Source: Rouxiella sp. S1S-2 | GTDB lineage: Bacteria > Pseudomonadota > Gammaproteobacteria > Enterobacterales > Enterobacteriaceae | Direction of reading: 5' to 3' | Assembly (NCBI RefSeq): GCF_009208105.1 | Contig: NZ_WFKL01000001.1 | Location: 868,001 to 932,000, forward strand | Length of the DNA: 64,000 bases | Part shown: piece by piece, positions 1-9,129 of the stretch | Numbering within the stretch: position 1 is the stretch's first letter | How the letters are laid out: each line of letters starts with the position of its first letter | Position numbers and translations under genes: made by a program | The notes under the pieces: model-generated | Database searches by the model: none | Told to the model about the DNA's origin: nothing | The model's input: only the letters and a program-made list of their open reading frames with translations

Positions 1-1127
1 CGCGTCACCCGATATTGCTCGATGAACTGCTCGACCCGAACACGTTGTATCAGCCAATTGCGCCGGAGTCCTATCCCGATGAGCTGCGCCAGTATTTGCT
101 GCGCGTGCCGTCCGACGACGAAGAGCAGCAAATTGAGGCGCTGCGTCAGTTTAAACAGGCGCAGCAGCTGCGCATCGCGGCGGGTGATATTGCCGGCGTG
201 CTACCGGTGATGAAAGTCAGCGATCATCTGACCTACCTCGCCGAAGCGATTTTGACGGCGGTGATCCAGCAAGCGTGGGACCATATGCTAACGCGCTACG
301 GTCAGCCGTCACACTTGCAGCATCAGGCTGGGCGCGGTTTTGCGGTTATTGGTTACGGCAAGTTGGGCGGTTGGGAGCTGGGCTACAGCTCCGATATGGA
401 TTTGGTTTTCCTTCACGACTGTCCGATGGACGTGGTGACCGACGGCCCGCGCAGCATCGACGGACGTCAGTTTTATCTGCGTCTTGCCCAGCGGATTATG
501 CATCTTTTCAGCACCCGCACCGCTTCAGGTATTCTGTATGAGGTTGACGATCGCCTGCGGCCGTCCGGCGCGTCCGGCATGCTGGTAAGCACCATTGCCG
601 CTTTCAGGGATTATCAGCAGGAGAGCGCCTGGACCTGGGAGCATCAGGCACTGGTGCGCGCGCGCGTAGTCTACGGCAGTCCTGAAATGACTCTGCAGAT
701 CAACGGTATTCGCCGTGAAATACTCTGCAAGCCGCGCGATGGCGAAGTGTTGAAAAAAGAAGTGCGTGAAATGCGTGAAAAGATGGTGGCCCATCTGGCG
801 ACCAAAAAAGGCGAGGTGTTTGATCTCAAAGCCGATCCTGGTGGCATTACCGATATAGAATTTATCGCTCAATACCTGGTCCTGCGTTACGCCAGCAGTG
901 AGCCAGATTTAACCCGCTGGTCCGATAATGTGCGCATTTTCGAGCTGATGGCGAAATATCAAATCATGTCGCAGGACGAAGCCGTGCAGCTCACGCATGC
1001 CTATGTCACGCTGCGCGATGAGATTCATCATCTGGCATTACAGGAACATAATGGGAAAGTTGCGGTCGATATGTTTGTCACCGAGCGCGAACATATTAAG
1101 GCAAGCTGGCAGCGATGGCTGGGCTAA
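1..1127 (+). CDS. glnE: Glutamine synthetase adenylyltransferase/deadenylylase, C-terminal part
   Basis: This is a 5'-truncated gene: the frame is open from the window edge and only the last 374 residues are present (the enterobacterial protein is about 945 residues). GlnE adds AMP to, and removes it from, glutamine synthetase in response to PII signalling. The part shown holds the C-terminal (adenylylating) nucleotidyltransferase domain, with the motif [18 protein letters not shown] near residue 120 of the visible part; its paired acidic residues bind metal. The sequence follows E. coli GlnE closely from [10 protein letters not shown] to the end. A terminator hairpin overlaps the stop codon, so hldE downstream probably has its own promoter. 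Confidence 0.97.
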   Translation, partial: RHPILLDELLDPNTLYQPIAPESYPDELRQYLLRVPSDDEEQQIEALRQFKQAQQLRIAAGDIAGVLPVMKVSDHLTYLAEAILTAVIQQAWDHMLTRYGQPSHLQHQAGRGFAVIGYGKLGGWELGYSSDMDLVFLHDCPMDVVTDGPRSIDGRQFYLRLAQRIMHLFSTRTASGILYEVDDRLRPSGASGMLVSTIAAFRDYQQESAWTWEHQALVRARVVYGSPEMTLQINGIRREILCKPRDGEVLKKEVREMREKMVAHLATKKGEVFDLKADPGGITDIEFIAQYLVLRYASSEPDLTRWSDNVRIFELMAKYQIMSQDEAVQLTHAYVTLRDEIHHLALQEHNGKVAVDMFVTEREHIKASWQRWLG

Positions 1128-1150
1128 ATGGGTTTTAGCCCCAACCTTTT
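1121..1150 (+). terminator. Rho-independent terminator of glnE
   Basis: An 8-bp perfect stem (GGGCTAAA / TTTAGCCC, 5-base loop) is followed after a few bases by CTTTTT. The left arm contains the glnE stop codon. Confidence 0.75.
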
Positions 1151-1157
1151 TCGCTTG

Positions 1158-1166
1158 TGATATTAT
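1158..1166 (+). promoter_or_regulatory. Candidate extended -10 promoter for hldE
   Basis: TGATATTAT fits an extended -10 element (TG-N-TATTAT) about 120 bases upstream of hldE. No good -35 hexamer is seen, which an extended -10 can tolerate. This is inference from the motif only. Confidence 0.3.
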
Positions 1167-1285
1167 CGCGCGCATTGTTTTCGGGATGACAACACGATTT
1201 AGCGACCAACTAACTCTTTTTTTGGCTACGATTTGTTCAGATAGCCTGTTTTCCAAGTTTATATCCAAAGTAATTGGAGTGTGGG

Positions 1286-2713
1286 ATGAAAGTGACTTTG
1301 CCTGAGTTTCACCGTGCCGGCGTTCTGGTGGTCGGTGACGTAATGCTTGACCGCTACTGGTATGGCCCAACTAGCCGCATATCACCGGAAGCGCCGGTGC
1401 CGGTTGTTAAGGTGAATACGATTGAAGAGCGGCCGGGCGGTGCGGCAAACGTGGCGATGAACATTGCCTCTCTCGGTGCGCGTTCTCGGCTGATTGGCCT
1501 GACCGGCGTTGACGATGCGGCTCGTGCCTTAAGTGAACGTTTGAGCGAAGTAAACGTCAGCTGTGATTTTCTGGCGGTGCCTACACATCCGACGATTACT
1601 AAACTGCGCGTTCTCTCGCGCAATCAGCAGCTTATCCGTCTCGACTTTGAAGAAGGTTTTGAGGGGATTGATCTGCAGCCGATGTTGGAAAAAATCAGGC
1701 AAGCTCTGCCGCACACCGGTGCTCTGGTGCTGTCTGACTATGCCAAAGGTGCATTGAAAGACGTGCGGGCGATGATTGCGCTGGCTAAAGAGGCCGGCGT
1801 GCCGGTGCTTATCGATCCAAAAGGGGCTGATTTTGAGCCTTATCGTGGTGCAACACTGCTGACGCCTAATCTTTCTGAGTTCGAAGCCGTCGTCGGCCCG
1901 TGTAAAGATGAAGCGCAATTGGTAGAAAAAGGCATGCAGTTGATTGCTGATTTTGAGCTTTCAGCGCTGTTGGTCACGCGTTCCGAGCAGGGTATGACGC
2001 TGCTACAGCCGGGCAAAGCGCCGCTGCATCTGCCGACGCAGGCGCAGGAAGTGTTCGATGTGACCGGTGCCGGTGACACGGTAATTGGCGTGTTGGCCAC
2101 CGTGCTGGCCGCGGGCAACAGCCTGGAAGATGCCTGCTTCCTGGCAAACGCCGCCGCGGGCGTGGTGGTTGCCAAGCTCGGCACCTCGACTGTTTCTTCC
2201 GTTGAGCTTGAAAACGCCGTGCATGGTCGCTCTGATACGGGCTTTGGCGTGATGACGGAAGCAGAGCTGAAAGCTGCCGTAGCGCGGGCGCGTCAACGCG
2301 GTGAGAAAGTGGTCATGACTAACGGCATTTTTGATATTTTGCATGCCGGACACGTCTCTTATCTGGCGAATGCGCGCAAACTGGGCGACAGGCTCATTGT
2401 GGCAGTGAACAGCGATGCCTCAACCAAGCGCCTGAAAGGTGAGACTCGTCCGGTGAATCCACTGTCGCAACGAATGATTGTTTTGGCTGCGTTAGGTGCC
2501 GTGGATTGGGTGGTTGATTTCGAAGAAGATACCCCGCGTCGCCTGATTGCCGGTATTTTGCCAGACCTGCTGGTTAAAGGCGGTGACTATCAGCCGCACC
2601 AGATTGCCGGATGCGATGAAGTGTGGGCTAACGGTGGTGAAGTCAAAGTGTTGAATTTTGAAGATGGACTATCGACCACCAAAATAATTAATCAGATCAA
2701 ATCGCAGGAGTAA
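1286..2713 (+). CDS. hldE: Bifunctional heptose 7-phosphate kinase / heptose 1-phosphate adenylyltransferase
   Basis: HldE makes ADP-heptose for the LPS inner core: it phosphorylates D-glycero-manno-heptose 7-phosphate at C1 and then adenylylates the 1-phosphate. The N-terminal half (about residues 1-320) is a PfkB/ribokinase-type kinase with the GGAANVAMN substrate motif and DVTGAGDTV catalytic motif. The C-terminal half (about 340-475) is a cytidylyltransferase-fold domain with [12 protein letters not shown] (HxGH). The start is the ATG opening MKVTLPEF, as in E. coli; an in-frame upstream start four codons earlier is less likely. Length is 475 residues, normal for the family. It is convergent with ubiK across a shared terminator. 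Confidence 0.98.
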   Translation: MKVTLPEFHRAGVLVVGDVMLDRYWYGPTSRISPEAPVPVVKVNTIEERPGGAANVAMNIASLGARSRLIGLTGVDDAARALSERLSEVNVSCDFLAVPTHPTITKLRVLSRNQQLIRLDFEEGFEGIDLQPMLEKIRQALPHTGALVLSDYAKGALKDVRAMIALAKEAGVPVLIDPKGADFEPYRGATLLTPNLSEFEAVVGPCKDEAQLVEKGMQLIADFELSALLVTRSEQGMTLLQPGKAPLHLPTQAQEVFDVTGAGDTVIGVLATVLAAGNSLEDACFLANAAAGVVVAKLGTSTVSSVELENAVHGRSDTGFGVMTEAELKAAVARARQRGEKVVMTNGIFDILHAGHVSYLANARKLGDRLIVAVNSDASTKRLKGETRPVNPLSQRMIVLAALGAVDWVVDFEEDTPRRLIAGILPDLLVKGGDYQPHQIAGCDEVWANGGEVKVLNFEDGLSTTKIINQIKSQE

Positions 2714-2754
2714 TCCTGCAGCAGTGACGCGGCGGTTCGGCGCGTTATAAACAG

Positions 2755-2780
2755 AAAAGGCCTGCATATGCGGGCCTTTT
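2755..2780. terminator. Bidirectional terminator between hldE and ubiK
   Basis: Stem AAAAGGCC / GGCCTTTT is continued inward by GCATATGC. A-rich and T-rich flanks serve both of the convergent genes. Confidence 0.85.
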
Positions 2781-2813
2781 ACTTTTTGTACTCTATGAAC
2801 CATCAGGGAATGT

Positions 2814-3146
2814 TTATTCCTGCGGTTTGTCAGCTTTCGGTGCTGAAGCGGGCGCGGTCGCAACTGATGCAGCAGAGGCGGAAGCGGGTGCGCTGTTAGC
2901 CGTAGCCAGTTTGCTTTCAATGTCTGCCAGTCGCTGTTCCAGCAGCGTGAGCTTCTCACGCGTGCGCAGCAATACTTGGGTCTGCACGTCAAACTCTTCA
3001 CGATTAACTAAATCCATACGGCCGAATTGAGCCTGAAGAACCTGGCGCACTTTCTTTTCTGTGTCTTCCCCAAACTCACGGATCCCTTTCGGCATGGCTT
3101 CATGCACCTGACGAGCAATTTGTTCAATTTTTTTAGTGTCGATCAT
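2814..3146 (-). CDS. ubiK: Ubiquinone biosynthesis accessory factor UbiK (YqiC)
   Basis: This small cytoplasmic/peripheral protein (110 residues) belongs to the BMFP/UbiK family and helps the UbiJ-containing aerobic ubiquinone complex. It starts [20 protein letters not shown] and has the family signature [18 protein letters not shown] around residues 48-65, then a coiled-coil segment. The C-terminus is a low-complexity Ala/Ser/Pro tail that is longer and more Ala-rich than that of E. coli. It is transcribed away from ribB, and its promoter lies in the 120 bases before the ribB promoter. Confidence 0.95.
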   Translation of the reverse strand: MIDTKKIEQIARQVHEAMPKGIREFGEDTEKKVRQVLQAQFGRMDLVNREEFDVQTQVLLRTREKLTLLEQRLADIESKLATANSAPASASAASVATAPASAPKADKPQE

Positions 3147-3267
3147 AGTCGTTAACCTGTTTCAGAAAAGTGGCGTTCTACTAGTGTAATGCCAGAATGC
3201 TATTCTATAAACCTTTGACGACAGCTTTAATCGCGCTTAATACAGCTCCAATTGCTCATTGGGCGCA

Positions 3268-3296
3268 TTGCTCAGGCCTTTTTTTGGCGCTATAGT
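3268..3296 (+). promoter_or_regulatory. Sigma-70 promoter of ribB
   Basis: TTGCTC (-35) and TATAGT (-10) are separated by exactly 17 bases, and the -10 ends just before the FMN riboswitch. Position and spacing make this the likely ribB promoter. Confidence 0.7.
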
Positions 3297-3308
3297 TGCC
3301 TTGCTTAT

Positions 3309-3487
3309 TCTCAGGGCGGGGTGCAAGTCCCCACCGGCGGTAAACCACAGAACAACTTGATGAAACACTCTTTCATCATCGTGGAAGCCCGCGAGCGCTT
3401 ATGTTTCCAAATAATGGAAGCCTAAGGTCAGCAGATCCGGTGTAATTCCGGGGCCGACGGTTATAGTCCGGATGGGAGAGAGTAACG
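3309..3487 (+). ncRNA. FMN riboswitch (RFN element) of ribB
   Basis: The conserved RFN blocks are present in order: TCAGGGCGGGGTGCAAGTCC, CCACCGGCGG, AGCCCGCGAGCGC, GGTCAGCAGATCCGGTG, CCGGGGCCGACGG and the closing AGTCCGGATGGGAGAGAG. It lies in the leader of ribB. The 130 bases between it and the ATG contain two small hairpins (CGGGC/GCCCG near 3497-3511 and ATAGC/GCTAT near 3524-3541), which form the likely expression platform. In E. coli the same element represses ribB when FMN binds. Confidence 0.96.
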
Positions 3488-3623
3488 AAATGATCGGGCG
3501 TGAATGCCCGCAACGTTATTTTATAGCGATAGCCTGCTATGTGCACGGCCATGCTAACTCCGCAAGACGCCCTGATTCTGGTAATCCATTTATTTTTCAT
3601 AGTGTTAATGAGGTTATTTTACC

Positions 3624-4277
3624 ATGAATCAGACTCTACTTTCCGAATTCGGTACCCCGACAGAACGCGTTGAACGTGCGCTTGCCGCGCTGCGCAACGG
3701 CCAGGGTGTCATGGTGCTGGACGACGAAAACCGCGAAAATGAAGGTGATATGATCTTCGCGGCAGAAACCATGACGGTTGAACAAATGGCGCTGACGATT
3801 CGCCACGGCAGTGGCATTGTGTGCCTGTGCATCACCGACGAACACCGCAAGCATCTTGAACTTCCTATGATGGTCGAGAATAATTCGAGCGCTTATCAAA
3901 CCGCATTTACCGTGACCATCGAAGCGGCTGAAGGCGTGACTACCGGCGTATCGGCGTCTGACCGTCTGACCACCATTCGCGCAGCGATAGCCAAAGACGC
4001 CAAGCCTTCCGACCTTAATCGTCCCGGTCATGTGTTTCCGCTGCGCGCGCGCGACGGTGGCGTATTGACGCGTCGCGGTCACACCGAAGCGACAATCGAC
4101 TTGGTAAGACTGGCCGGTTTTGGTCCTTACGGCGTACTGTGTGAACTGACTAACGACGACGGCAGCATGGCCCATGCACCTGAAGCCATTGCCTTCGCTA
4201 ACGGTCATAACATGCCGGTTGTCACCATTGACGACTTAGTGGCATATCGCCAAGTACAGTCTCAGCAGGCAAGCTGA
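3624..4277 (+). CDS. ribB: 3,4-dihydroxy-2-butanone-4-phosphate synthase
   Basis: RibB converts ribulose 5-phosphate to 3,4-dihydroxy-2-butanone 4-phosphate plus formate, giving the four-carbon precursor of riboflavin. It is 217 residues, the E. coli length. The Mg-binding acidic loop [11 protein letters not shown] is at residues 33-43, and the conserved [19 protein letters not shown] and [11 protein letters not shown] segments follow. It is a stand-alone RibB and not a RibBA fusion. It is controlled by the FMN riboswitch directly upstream and ends at a strong terminator. Confidence 0.98.
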   Translation: MNQTLLSEFGTPTERVERALAALRNGQGVMVLDDENRENEGDMIFAAETMTVEQMALTIRHGSGIVCLCITDEHRKHLELPMMVENNSSAYQTAFTVTIEAAEGVTTGVSASDRLTTIRAAIAKDAKPSDLNRPGHVFPLRARDGGVLTRRGHTEATIDLVRLAGFGPYGVLCELTNDDGSMAHAPEAIAFANGHNMPVVTIDDLVAYRQVQSQQAS

Positions 4278-4304
4278 TCTGCGATTGTTACTCAGATAGT
4301 GATA

Positions 4305-4338
4305 AGAAAAAGCCGACGTAAGTTATGTCGGTTTTTTT
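4305..4338 (+). terminator. Rho-independent terminator of ribB
   Basis: Stem CCGACGTA / TATGTCGG (with one G-T pair) is followed by a run of seven T. Confidence 0.85.
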
Positions 4339-4525
4339 ACACCTAAACAACGCTAAATAAGGGCATTAGGGTCATTAGATTTTATTAATAGCCAAGTCAA
4401 CTATTATTAATCATTATTAACTTTGATAATAATTAATTAGTTTGTTTTTAAGGACGAGTTTCTAGAAGGTTTACTTGCTAAGCTTTAGTCTTTGTAGCAT
4501 CATTTTGTTGCTGCATTGGTATTAA

Positions 4526-6065
4526 TTTGAAAATTATTTATCTTATAAAAAGAAATCAAAACATTATAAGAGTTTTTTATTTTGTGTGTTTTCTTGTCTG
4601 TCATTTGGCTACAGTTTTAAACTTATACACTCGATAAGTCTATTTCTTGTTTTGATTATTGTGCGTAGTTTTACTTCTCGCGGCTATAAGTCGTTAATTA
4701 TTTTTATTGGTTTTTCTCATCAGCGTATCTACCCATCGCGTTAACCTATGGTTCGCCGGATTATAATTCCATCGCTAATATTTTTTATGCCAGTAAGTCA
4801 GAAAGTCTGGAGTTTTTAAAAGCCATTCCATGGTTTTACTATGTGACGCCGTTAATGGGTGTTGTCCTGACGTTAATGATTTTTAATGTGAAAATAGGAA
4901 AGGTAAAGTATAGAGGATGGATTATTCTCTATATTCTTATTTACTTATTCTCTCCCTCAATGAAAGCCTATATGAAGACGGGGGCATTACCTTTATTTAG
5001 CAACGGTTTACCGATTCTTAAAGCAAGCAGTGAGGCGGTCAGTAATTATCTTACGTTCGTTGAGCAAAGTGCACTCCTCAAGCATCAAATAGGCTTGCCA
5101 GATCGCTGGGGGTTTCAAAAAACCTCTGCCGGCTATCAGCTTTATATCTTGGTTATTGGCTAAAGTGTTCGCAGTGACTATATGCAAGCCTATGGTTTTA
5201 ATATAAAAAATACACCTTTCATGAGCTCGGCATCAGGGGTCACCTTCACGAACTATATTTCTGCCGCGTCTTCTACGGCTATGTCCCTTTTGAACAGTTT
5301 AACTTTACGTATAAATGAACAGCCTGACTCGAGCAGTAATATTGTTTCCCTTGCCAATAAGGCGGGATTTTCCACCTATTGGTACTCTAATCAGGGAATG
5401 ATCGGCGAGGGGGAGACTCCTGTTTCTGTTATCGCAATGAATGCTAAAAGTGTCATTTTTATTAAAAGAGGAGAGTATCAGAAAAATAAATATGTCCCAG
5501 ACAGTAGAGTGCTTCCGCAAATCCGTTCGGCTATTAGTGAAAATAAACCGGTCAAGCTTATTGTTATTCATCTAATAGGTTCTCACTCAAGAGCGTGTTC
5601 AAGAACCAATGAGAAATATTCAACATTTAGCCAGTCAAAAGAAATTTCCTGTTATATAGAAAGTATTGCTCAGACAGATAAACTGCTCGCTGATGTTGCT
5701 GATATGGCCAAGGCGAGCGGAAAAAGTTGGTCCATATGTATTTTGCCGATCACGGTCTGGAATTTGCTGATAAAGACACCCAGTATGCTCGATTGATTCA
5801 TGGTGATAAGTTTAAGCAAAATTATAGAGTGCCTATGTTTATTACCGCCTCAGACAGTCATGAGAGAAAAACGGTTGATCGTCCGCGAAGTGCGCTTAAT
5901 TTTTTGTCGTTTTTTTCACAGTGGACTGGCATTAAAGATAAATTAATTAATTCCGACTGCAATATGATGGCGAACGTTCCGCGCAATAACCAAGATACGG
6001 TGATCAAATTCGATCACAGCAAGGTGTATTTTTCATCACTTGCGCAGGACAGTCCCGCTCTTTGA
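4526..6065 (+). pseudogene. Broken phosphoethanolamine transferase (sulfatase family)
   Basis: Three frames join into one phosphoethanolamine-transferase-like protein: hydrophobic N-terminal segments (about 4562-4715), then SSAYLPIALTYGSPDYN up to LYILVIG (to 5160), then SVRSDYMQAYGF and later MYFADHGLEF (5740 on). Three lesions are visible. Near 4715 the frame slips by one base. At 5161-5163 a TAA stands where the family motif GES needs its metal-binding Glu (GAA to TAA is one change). Near 5728 the frame slips by one more base, just before the metal-binding DH. The candidate nucleophile Thr is in SSTAMSL and HLIGSH is kept. Family members modify lipid A, core sugars or glycans with phosphoethanolamine in the inner membrane. 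No clear start codon is seen. The region is AT-rich compared with its neighbours. Confidence 0.85.
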
Positions 6066-6131
6066 GACTACCATTCAAATTTATTGAATATCATCATCAC
6101 GGTTATCCGGCTGTTTCTGGCGATGAAAAAG

Positions 6132-6143
6132 AGTAACGTTACT
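6132..6143. promoter_or_regulatory. Perfect 12-bp palindrome upstream of ygiD
   Basis: AGTAACGTTACT reads the same on both strands, 64 bases before the ygiD ATG. It could be an operator; no regulator is identified. Confidence 0.3.
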
Positions 6144-6149
6144 TTATCA

Positions 6150-6174
6150 AACGCCCGCCAAATTGGCTGGCGTT
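6150..6174. repeat. Inverted repeat before ygiD
   Basis: Arms AACGCC-c-GCCA and TGGC-t-GGCGTT (one mismatch) with a 3-base loop form a stable GC hairpin. It may attenuate transcription or end transcripts of the upstream pseudogene. There is no T run after it. Confidence 0.45.
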
Positions 6175-6206
6175 GCCTCTTAACCTTGAGTGATAAGGAA
6201 CATTTT

Positions 6207-6992
6207 ATGACGACCCTGCGTATGCCAGCACTGTTTTTGGGACACGGTAGCCCGATGAACGTGCTCGAAGATAATATTTATACTCGTGCCTGGGAAGCGT
6301 TGGGTAAGAGTCTGCCGCGTCCTAAGGCTATTCTTGCTGTTTCTGCCCACTGGTACACCCGTGGGACCGCCGTTACCGCGATGGAAAACCCACGCACTAT
6401 TCACGACTTTGGGGGCTTCCCGCAGGCGCTGTTTGATAAACGCTATCCTGCGCCAGGCTCTCCGGCATTGGCAAAACGCGTTCAAGACGTTCTGGCACCC
6501 TTGACGGTGACGGCTGACAGCGAATGGGGGTTCGATCACGGCTCTTGGGGCGTACTGATCAAGATGTATCCCGAGGCGGATATCCCGATGATTCAATTGA
6601 GCATCGACGGTACCAAGCCTGCCGAATACCATTATGAGCTGGGTAAAAAGCTGGCTGCGCTGCGTGATGAAGGTGTGATGATTGTCGCCAGCGGAAACGT
6701 GGTGCACAACCTGCGGATGGTGAAATGGGACGGAAACTCAGAGCCTTATCCTTGGGCCGATTCGTTTAACCAGTATGTTATCGATAACCTATCCTGGAAA
6801 GGTGAGGCTAAGGATCATCCTTTGGTTAACTTTATGCAGCACGACGGTGGCGCGTTATCTAATCCAACGCCTGAACACTATCTTCCGCTGCTTTATCTGT
6901 TGGGATCGTGGGACGGCATTGAGCCGATCTCCATGCCAACGCAGGGGATTGTGATGAGTTCACTGAGTATGCTGTCGGTACAGCTGGGTTAA
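6207..6992 (+). CDS. ygiD: Extradiol (4,5-DOPA type) dioxygenase, LigB family
   Basis: YgiD belongs to the class III extradiol ring-cleavage dioxygenases; the E. coli protein has 4,5-DOPA dioxygenase activity in vitro. The metal ligands expected of the family are visible: His in LFLGHGSPMN (about residue 12), SAHWYT (about 47) and ASGNVVHNLR (about 165), plus FDHGSWGVL. The start is the ATG with AAGGA six bases upstream; an upstream in-frame start would add about 40 residues with no family match. It is 261 residues, as in E. coli. It is convergent with ygiC across a terminator. The physiological substrate is unknown. Confidence 0.95.
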   Translation: MTTLRMPALFLGHGSPMNVLEDNIYTRAWEALGKSLPRPKAILAVSAHWYTRGTAVTAMENPRTIHDFGGFPQALFDKRYPAPGSPALAKRVQDVLAPLTVTADSEWGFDHGSWGVLIKMYPEADIPMIQLSIDGTKPAEYHYELGKKLAALRDEGVMIVASGNVVHNLRMVKWDGNSEPYPWADSFNQYVIDNLSWKGEAKDHPLVNFMQHDGGALSNPTPEHYLPLLYLLGSWDGIEPISMPTQGIVMSSLSMLSVQLG

Positions 6993-7001
6993 TACTTTTA
7001 G

Positions 7002-7039
7002 AACGGATAATCGCGCAGATTGGCGATTATCCGTTTTTT
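7002..7039. terminator. Bidirectional terminator between ygiD and ygiC
   Basis: Stem ACGGATAATCGC / GCGATTATCCGT is followed by TTTTTTA. Confidence 0.85.
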
Positions 7040-7066
7040 ATTGCCCAGAATTGGCCTTTGAGATCA

Positions 7067-8227
7067 TCAGCCAATAATGCTGTGCGGGTAGAAACGTGAC
7101 AGGTCTTGGGTTATCAACGCTCGGTCTTCACGCAGGCCAATACCACACGGCTGGTCGTTGACCAACCAACTGCCAATCAGCGTGTAACTGTCGTTAAAAC
7201 GCGGCATTGGACAATATTCTTGTACGATCATGCCTTCTTTACCGTAAGGGCCTTCGGCGCTGGCGACTTCTTTGCCGTTCTCGATGATGCGGATGTTGGC
7301 ACCTTCGCGCGAGAAAAGCGGTTTTATCACGTAACTCGCCATCGGCGGAGGATTGTCTTCAGCGAAGTAGGACTCGAGCAGGTTAGGGTGGTGCGGGAAC
7401 ATCTCCCACAGCAGCGGCAGCAGGGCCTTATTGGAAATAATCGCCTTCCAGGCAGGTTCGAGCCAGCGAACGCCCGCATCTTCGAGCTTGGTCGAGAACA
7501 CTTCCCGGAACATAAACTCCCACGGATAAAGCTTGAACAGATTGCTGATAATCTGATCTTTAGGATCGGTGAACTGGCCGCGTTCACCTAAGCCAATCTC
7601 TTCTATAAATAAGAATTCACTGGCTAGTCCGGCCTCCTGCGCGCAGTCCTGCAAATATTGAACGGTGCCGCGATCTTCTTCCGTGTCCTGACAGCAGGCA
7701 AAATGCAGCAGCGAGAAACCATGCTGAGTTTTCAGCTCGGCAAATCGCTCGATCAGTTTTTCCTGCATGCTGTTGAATTGGTCAGCGCCGGCAGGCAGGT
7801 TGCCAGCCGCAATCTGATCCTCAAGCCACAGCCACTGGAAAAAGGCCGCTTCGTATAATGAAGTCGGCGTGTCTGCGTTGTTTTCCAACAACTTGGGTGG
7901 ATTCACGCCGTCGTAAACCAGGTCCAGCCGTGAATAGAGTGAGGGTTGCTGAGTGCGCCACGACGCTCTGACAAACTCCCAGCAATGTTTGGGAATTTGA
8001 AACTTTGCCATCAGCTCATCGCTTTTAACAACCCTTTCAACCACCTTGAGGCACATTTGATGCAGCTCTGCGGTGGCGTCTTCGATTTGTTCAATCTGCG
8101 CCAGCGTGAATTGGTAGTAGGCGTCTTCACACCAGTACGGTTCGCCGTACATGGTGTGAAAATTAAAGCCAAATTCCGTGGCCTTTTCGCGCCAGTTAGG
8201 ACGTTCTTGCAGAGCTACGCGTTTCAT
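7067..8227 (-). CDS. ygiC: ATP-grasp ligase-like protein YgiC (glutathionylspermidine synthase family)
   Basis: This 386-residue protein (same length as E. coli YgiC) resembles the C-terminal synthetase domain of glutathionylspermidine synthase, an ATP-grasp fold. Family features are NNADTPTS near residue 116 and, near the C-terminus, [14 protein letters not shown] and EGMIVQEY, which carry ATP-binding Lys and acidic residues. The amidase half found in GspSA is absent, so it is a stand-alone ligase of unproven substrate. The gene is two bases downstream of ygiB on the same strand, so the two are very likely co-transcribed. Confidence 0.95.
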   Translation of the reverse strand: MKRVALQERPNWREKATEFGFNFHTMYGEPYWCEDAYYQFTLAQIEQIEDATAELHQMCLKVVERVVKSDELMAKFQIPKHCWEFVRASWRTQQPSLYSRLDLVYDGVNPPKLLENNADTPTSLYEAAFFQWLWLEDQIAAGNLPAGADQFNSMQEKLIERFAELKTQHGFSLLHFACCQDTEEDRGTVQYLQDCAQEAGLASEFLFIEEIGLGERGQFTDPKDQIISNLFKLYPWEFMFREVFSTKLEDAGVRWLEPAWKAIISNKALLPLLWEMFPHHPNLLESYFAEDNPPPMASYVIKPLFSREGANIRIIENGKEVASAEGPYGKEGMIVQEYCPMPRFNDSYTLIGSWLVNDQPCGIGLREDRALITQDLSRFYPHSIIG

Positions 8228-8229
8228 TC

Positions 8230-8895
8230 TTAGCCACCCATACTGCGCATTGGAGTACGTGTTGACGACGCTGCGCTGCGCTGCATTGAGGTTTGTTTGG
8301 CGACGCTTTCACCAAATCCGCCGCGGGTTACGGTTGAGGTGGTTGCCGGTTTAGGCGCCATGGCTGAAGGCGGCACGTTCATGCTGCGACCGGTGGTTGC
8401 CGGACCGTAGCTTTTACCGGTAGCGTCAACAAACTTGCCGTTGGCCGGGCTGCCTGCGGTTTTTGAGGTAAACAGCGGTTGCTGCGCGTAACCGCCGCCG
8501 CTCATCATGCGTCCCATCATAAAGCCGGCCATTAATGGCATCCACATGCTGCCGCCGCCCTGCTGAGATTCAGCGGACATACCGGCCTGAGCAGGTGCCT
8601 GGGTACACTGTGATTCACCGAATTCGGCCACGCAGTCGGCGCGATTGGCATATTTAGGGGCCGTTTTAGCCGCTTCAGCCTTGGCGTCGTTAAAGGCCTT
8701 GGCGCACTGTGCGCTGGTGGACGGGTTCGCCTTTGAGCAGTCGTCGGCATTTTGATAAAGCGAAACGTTGTCGTCGCTTTTCTCGCAGGCGCTGAGCATA
8801 AATGCGGCACTGATAGCAAAAGCAATGGGAGTAATTTTCGAGCTACGCCAGGATTTCCGGAAAGTAGCCAGGTTGATGTTTTGTGTCCGTTTCAT
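8230..8895 (-). CDS. ygiB: DUF1190 lipoprotein-like protein YgiB
   Basis: YgiB is a 221-residue member of the DUF1190 family of unknown function. The N-terminal hydrophobic segment ends in a lipobox-like LSAC near residues 34-37, after a rather long basic n-region, so it is probably exported and lipidated. The middle has paired Cys-containing repeats ([21 protein letters not shown]), and the C-terminal half is rich in Gly, Ser and Met. It lies directly upstream of ygiC and downstream of tolC, separated from tolC by a terminator, as in other enterobacteria. Confidence 0.93.
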   Translation of the reverse strand: MKRTQNINLATFRKSWRSSKITPIAFAISAAFMLSACEKSDDNVSLYQNADDCSKANPSTSAQCAKAFNDAKAEAAKTAPKYANRADCVAEFGESQCTQAPAQAGMSAESQQGGGSMWMPLMAGFMMGRMMSGGGYAQQPLFTSKTAGSPANGKFVDATGKSYGPATTGRSMNVPPSAMAPKPATTSTVTRGGFGESVAKQTSMQRSAASSTRTPMRSMGG

Positions 8896-8940
8896 TGTAT
8901 TGATCCCATAGTCGGGCTTTTTCGCCCTTTCCCAGAGTAG

Positions 8941-8954
8941 GTTACATTTGTAAC
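8941..8954. promoter_or_regulatory. Dyad in the ygiB promoter region
   Basis: GTTACA-TT-TGTAAC is an inverted repeat 46 bases upstream of the ygiB ATG. It could be an operator for ygiBC; no regulator is assigned. Confidence 0.3.
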
Positions 8955-9069
8955 AGAATAAGAATAAGGTAAAGATGCTTACTATTAAAGCAAGAATGGC
9001 AATCGTTACGAGACTTTACGTTCAGACGTGAAATCGACGGCGAAAAAGGGGTTTTTAAGGTATATAAAG

Positions 9070-9099
9070 AAAAAAACCGCCTTTTTCGGGCGGTTTTTG
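9070..9099 (-). terminator. Terminator of tolC
   Basis: Stem AAAAACCGCC / GGCGGTTTTT with a short loop lies 31 bases past the tolC stop. On the minus strand it ends in a T run. Confidence 0.8.
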
Positions 9100-9129
9100 T
9101 TTCTTAAAAAGCAGGGATATTTTCAGTCA

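Noticed and set aside
3636..4208. Long minus-strand open frame over ribB
   Set aside because: It is a codon-bias shadow of ribB; no ribosome binding site and no family likeness.
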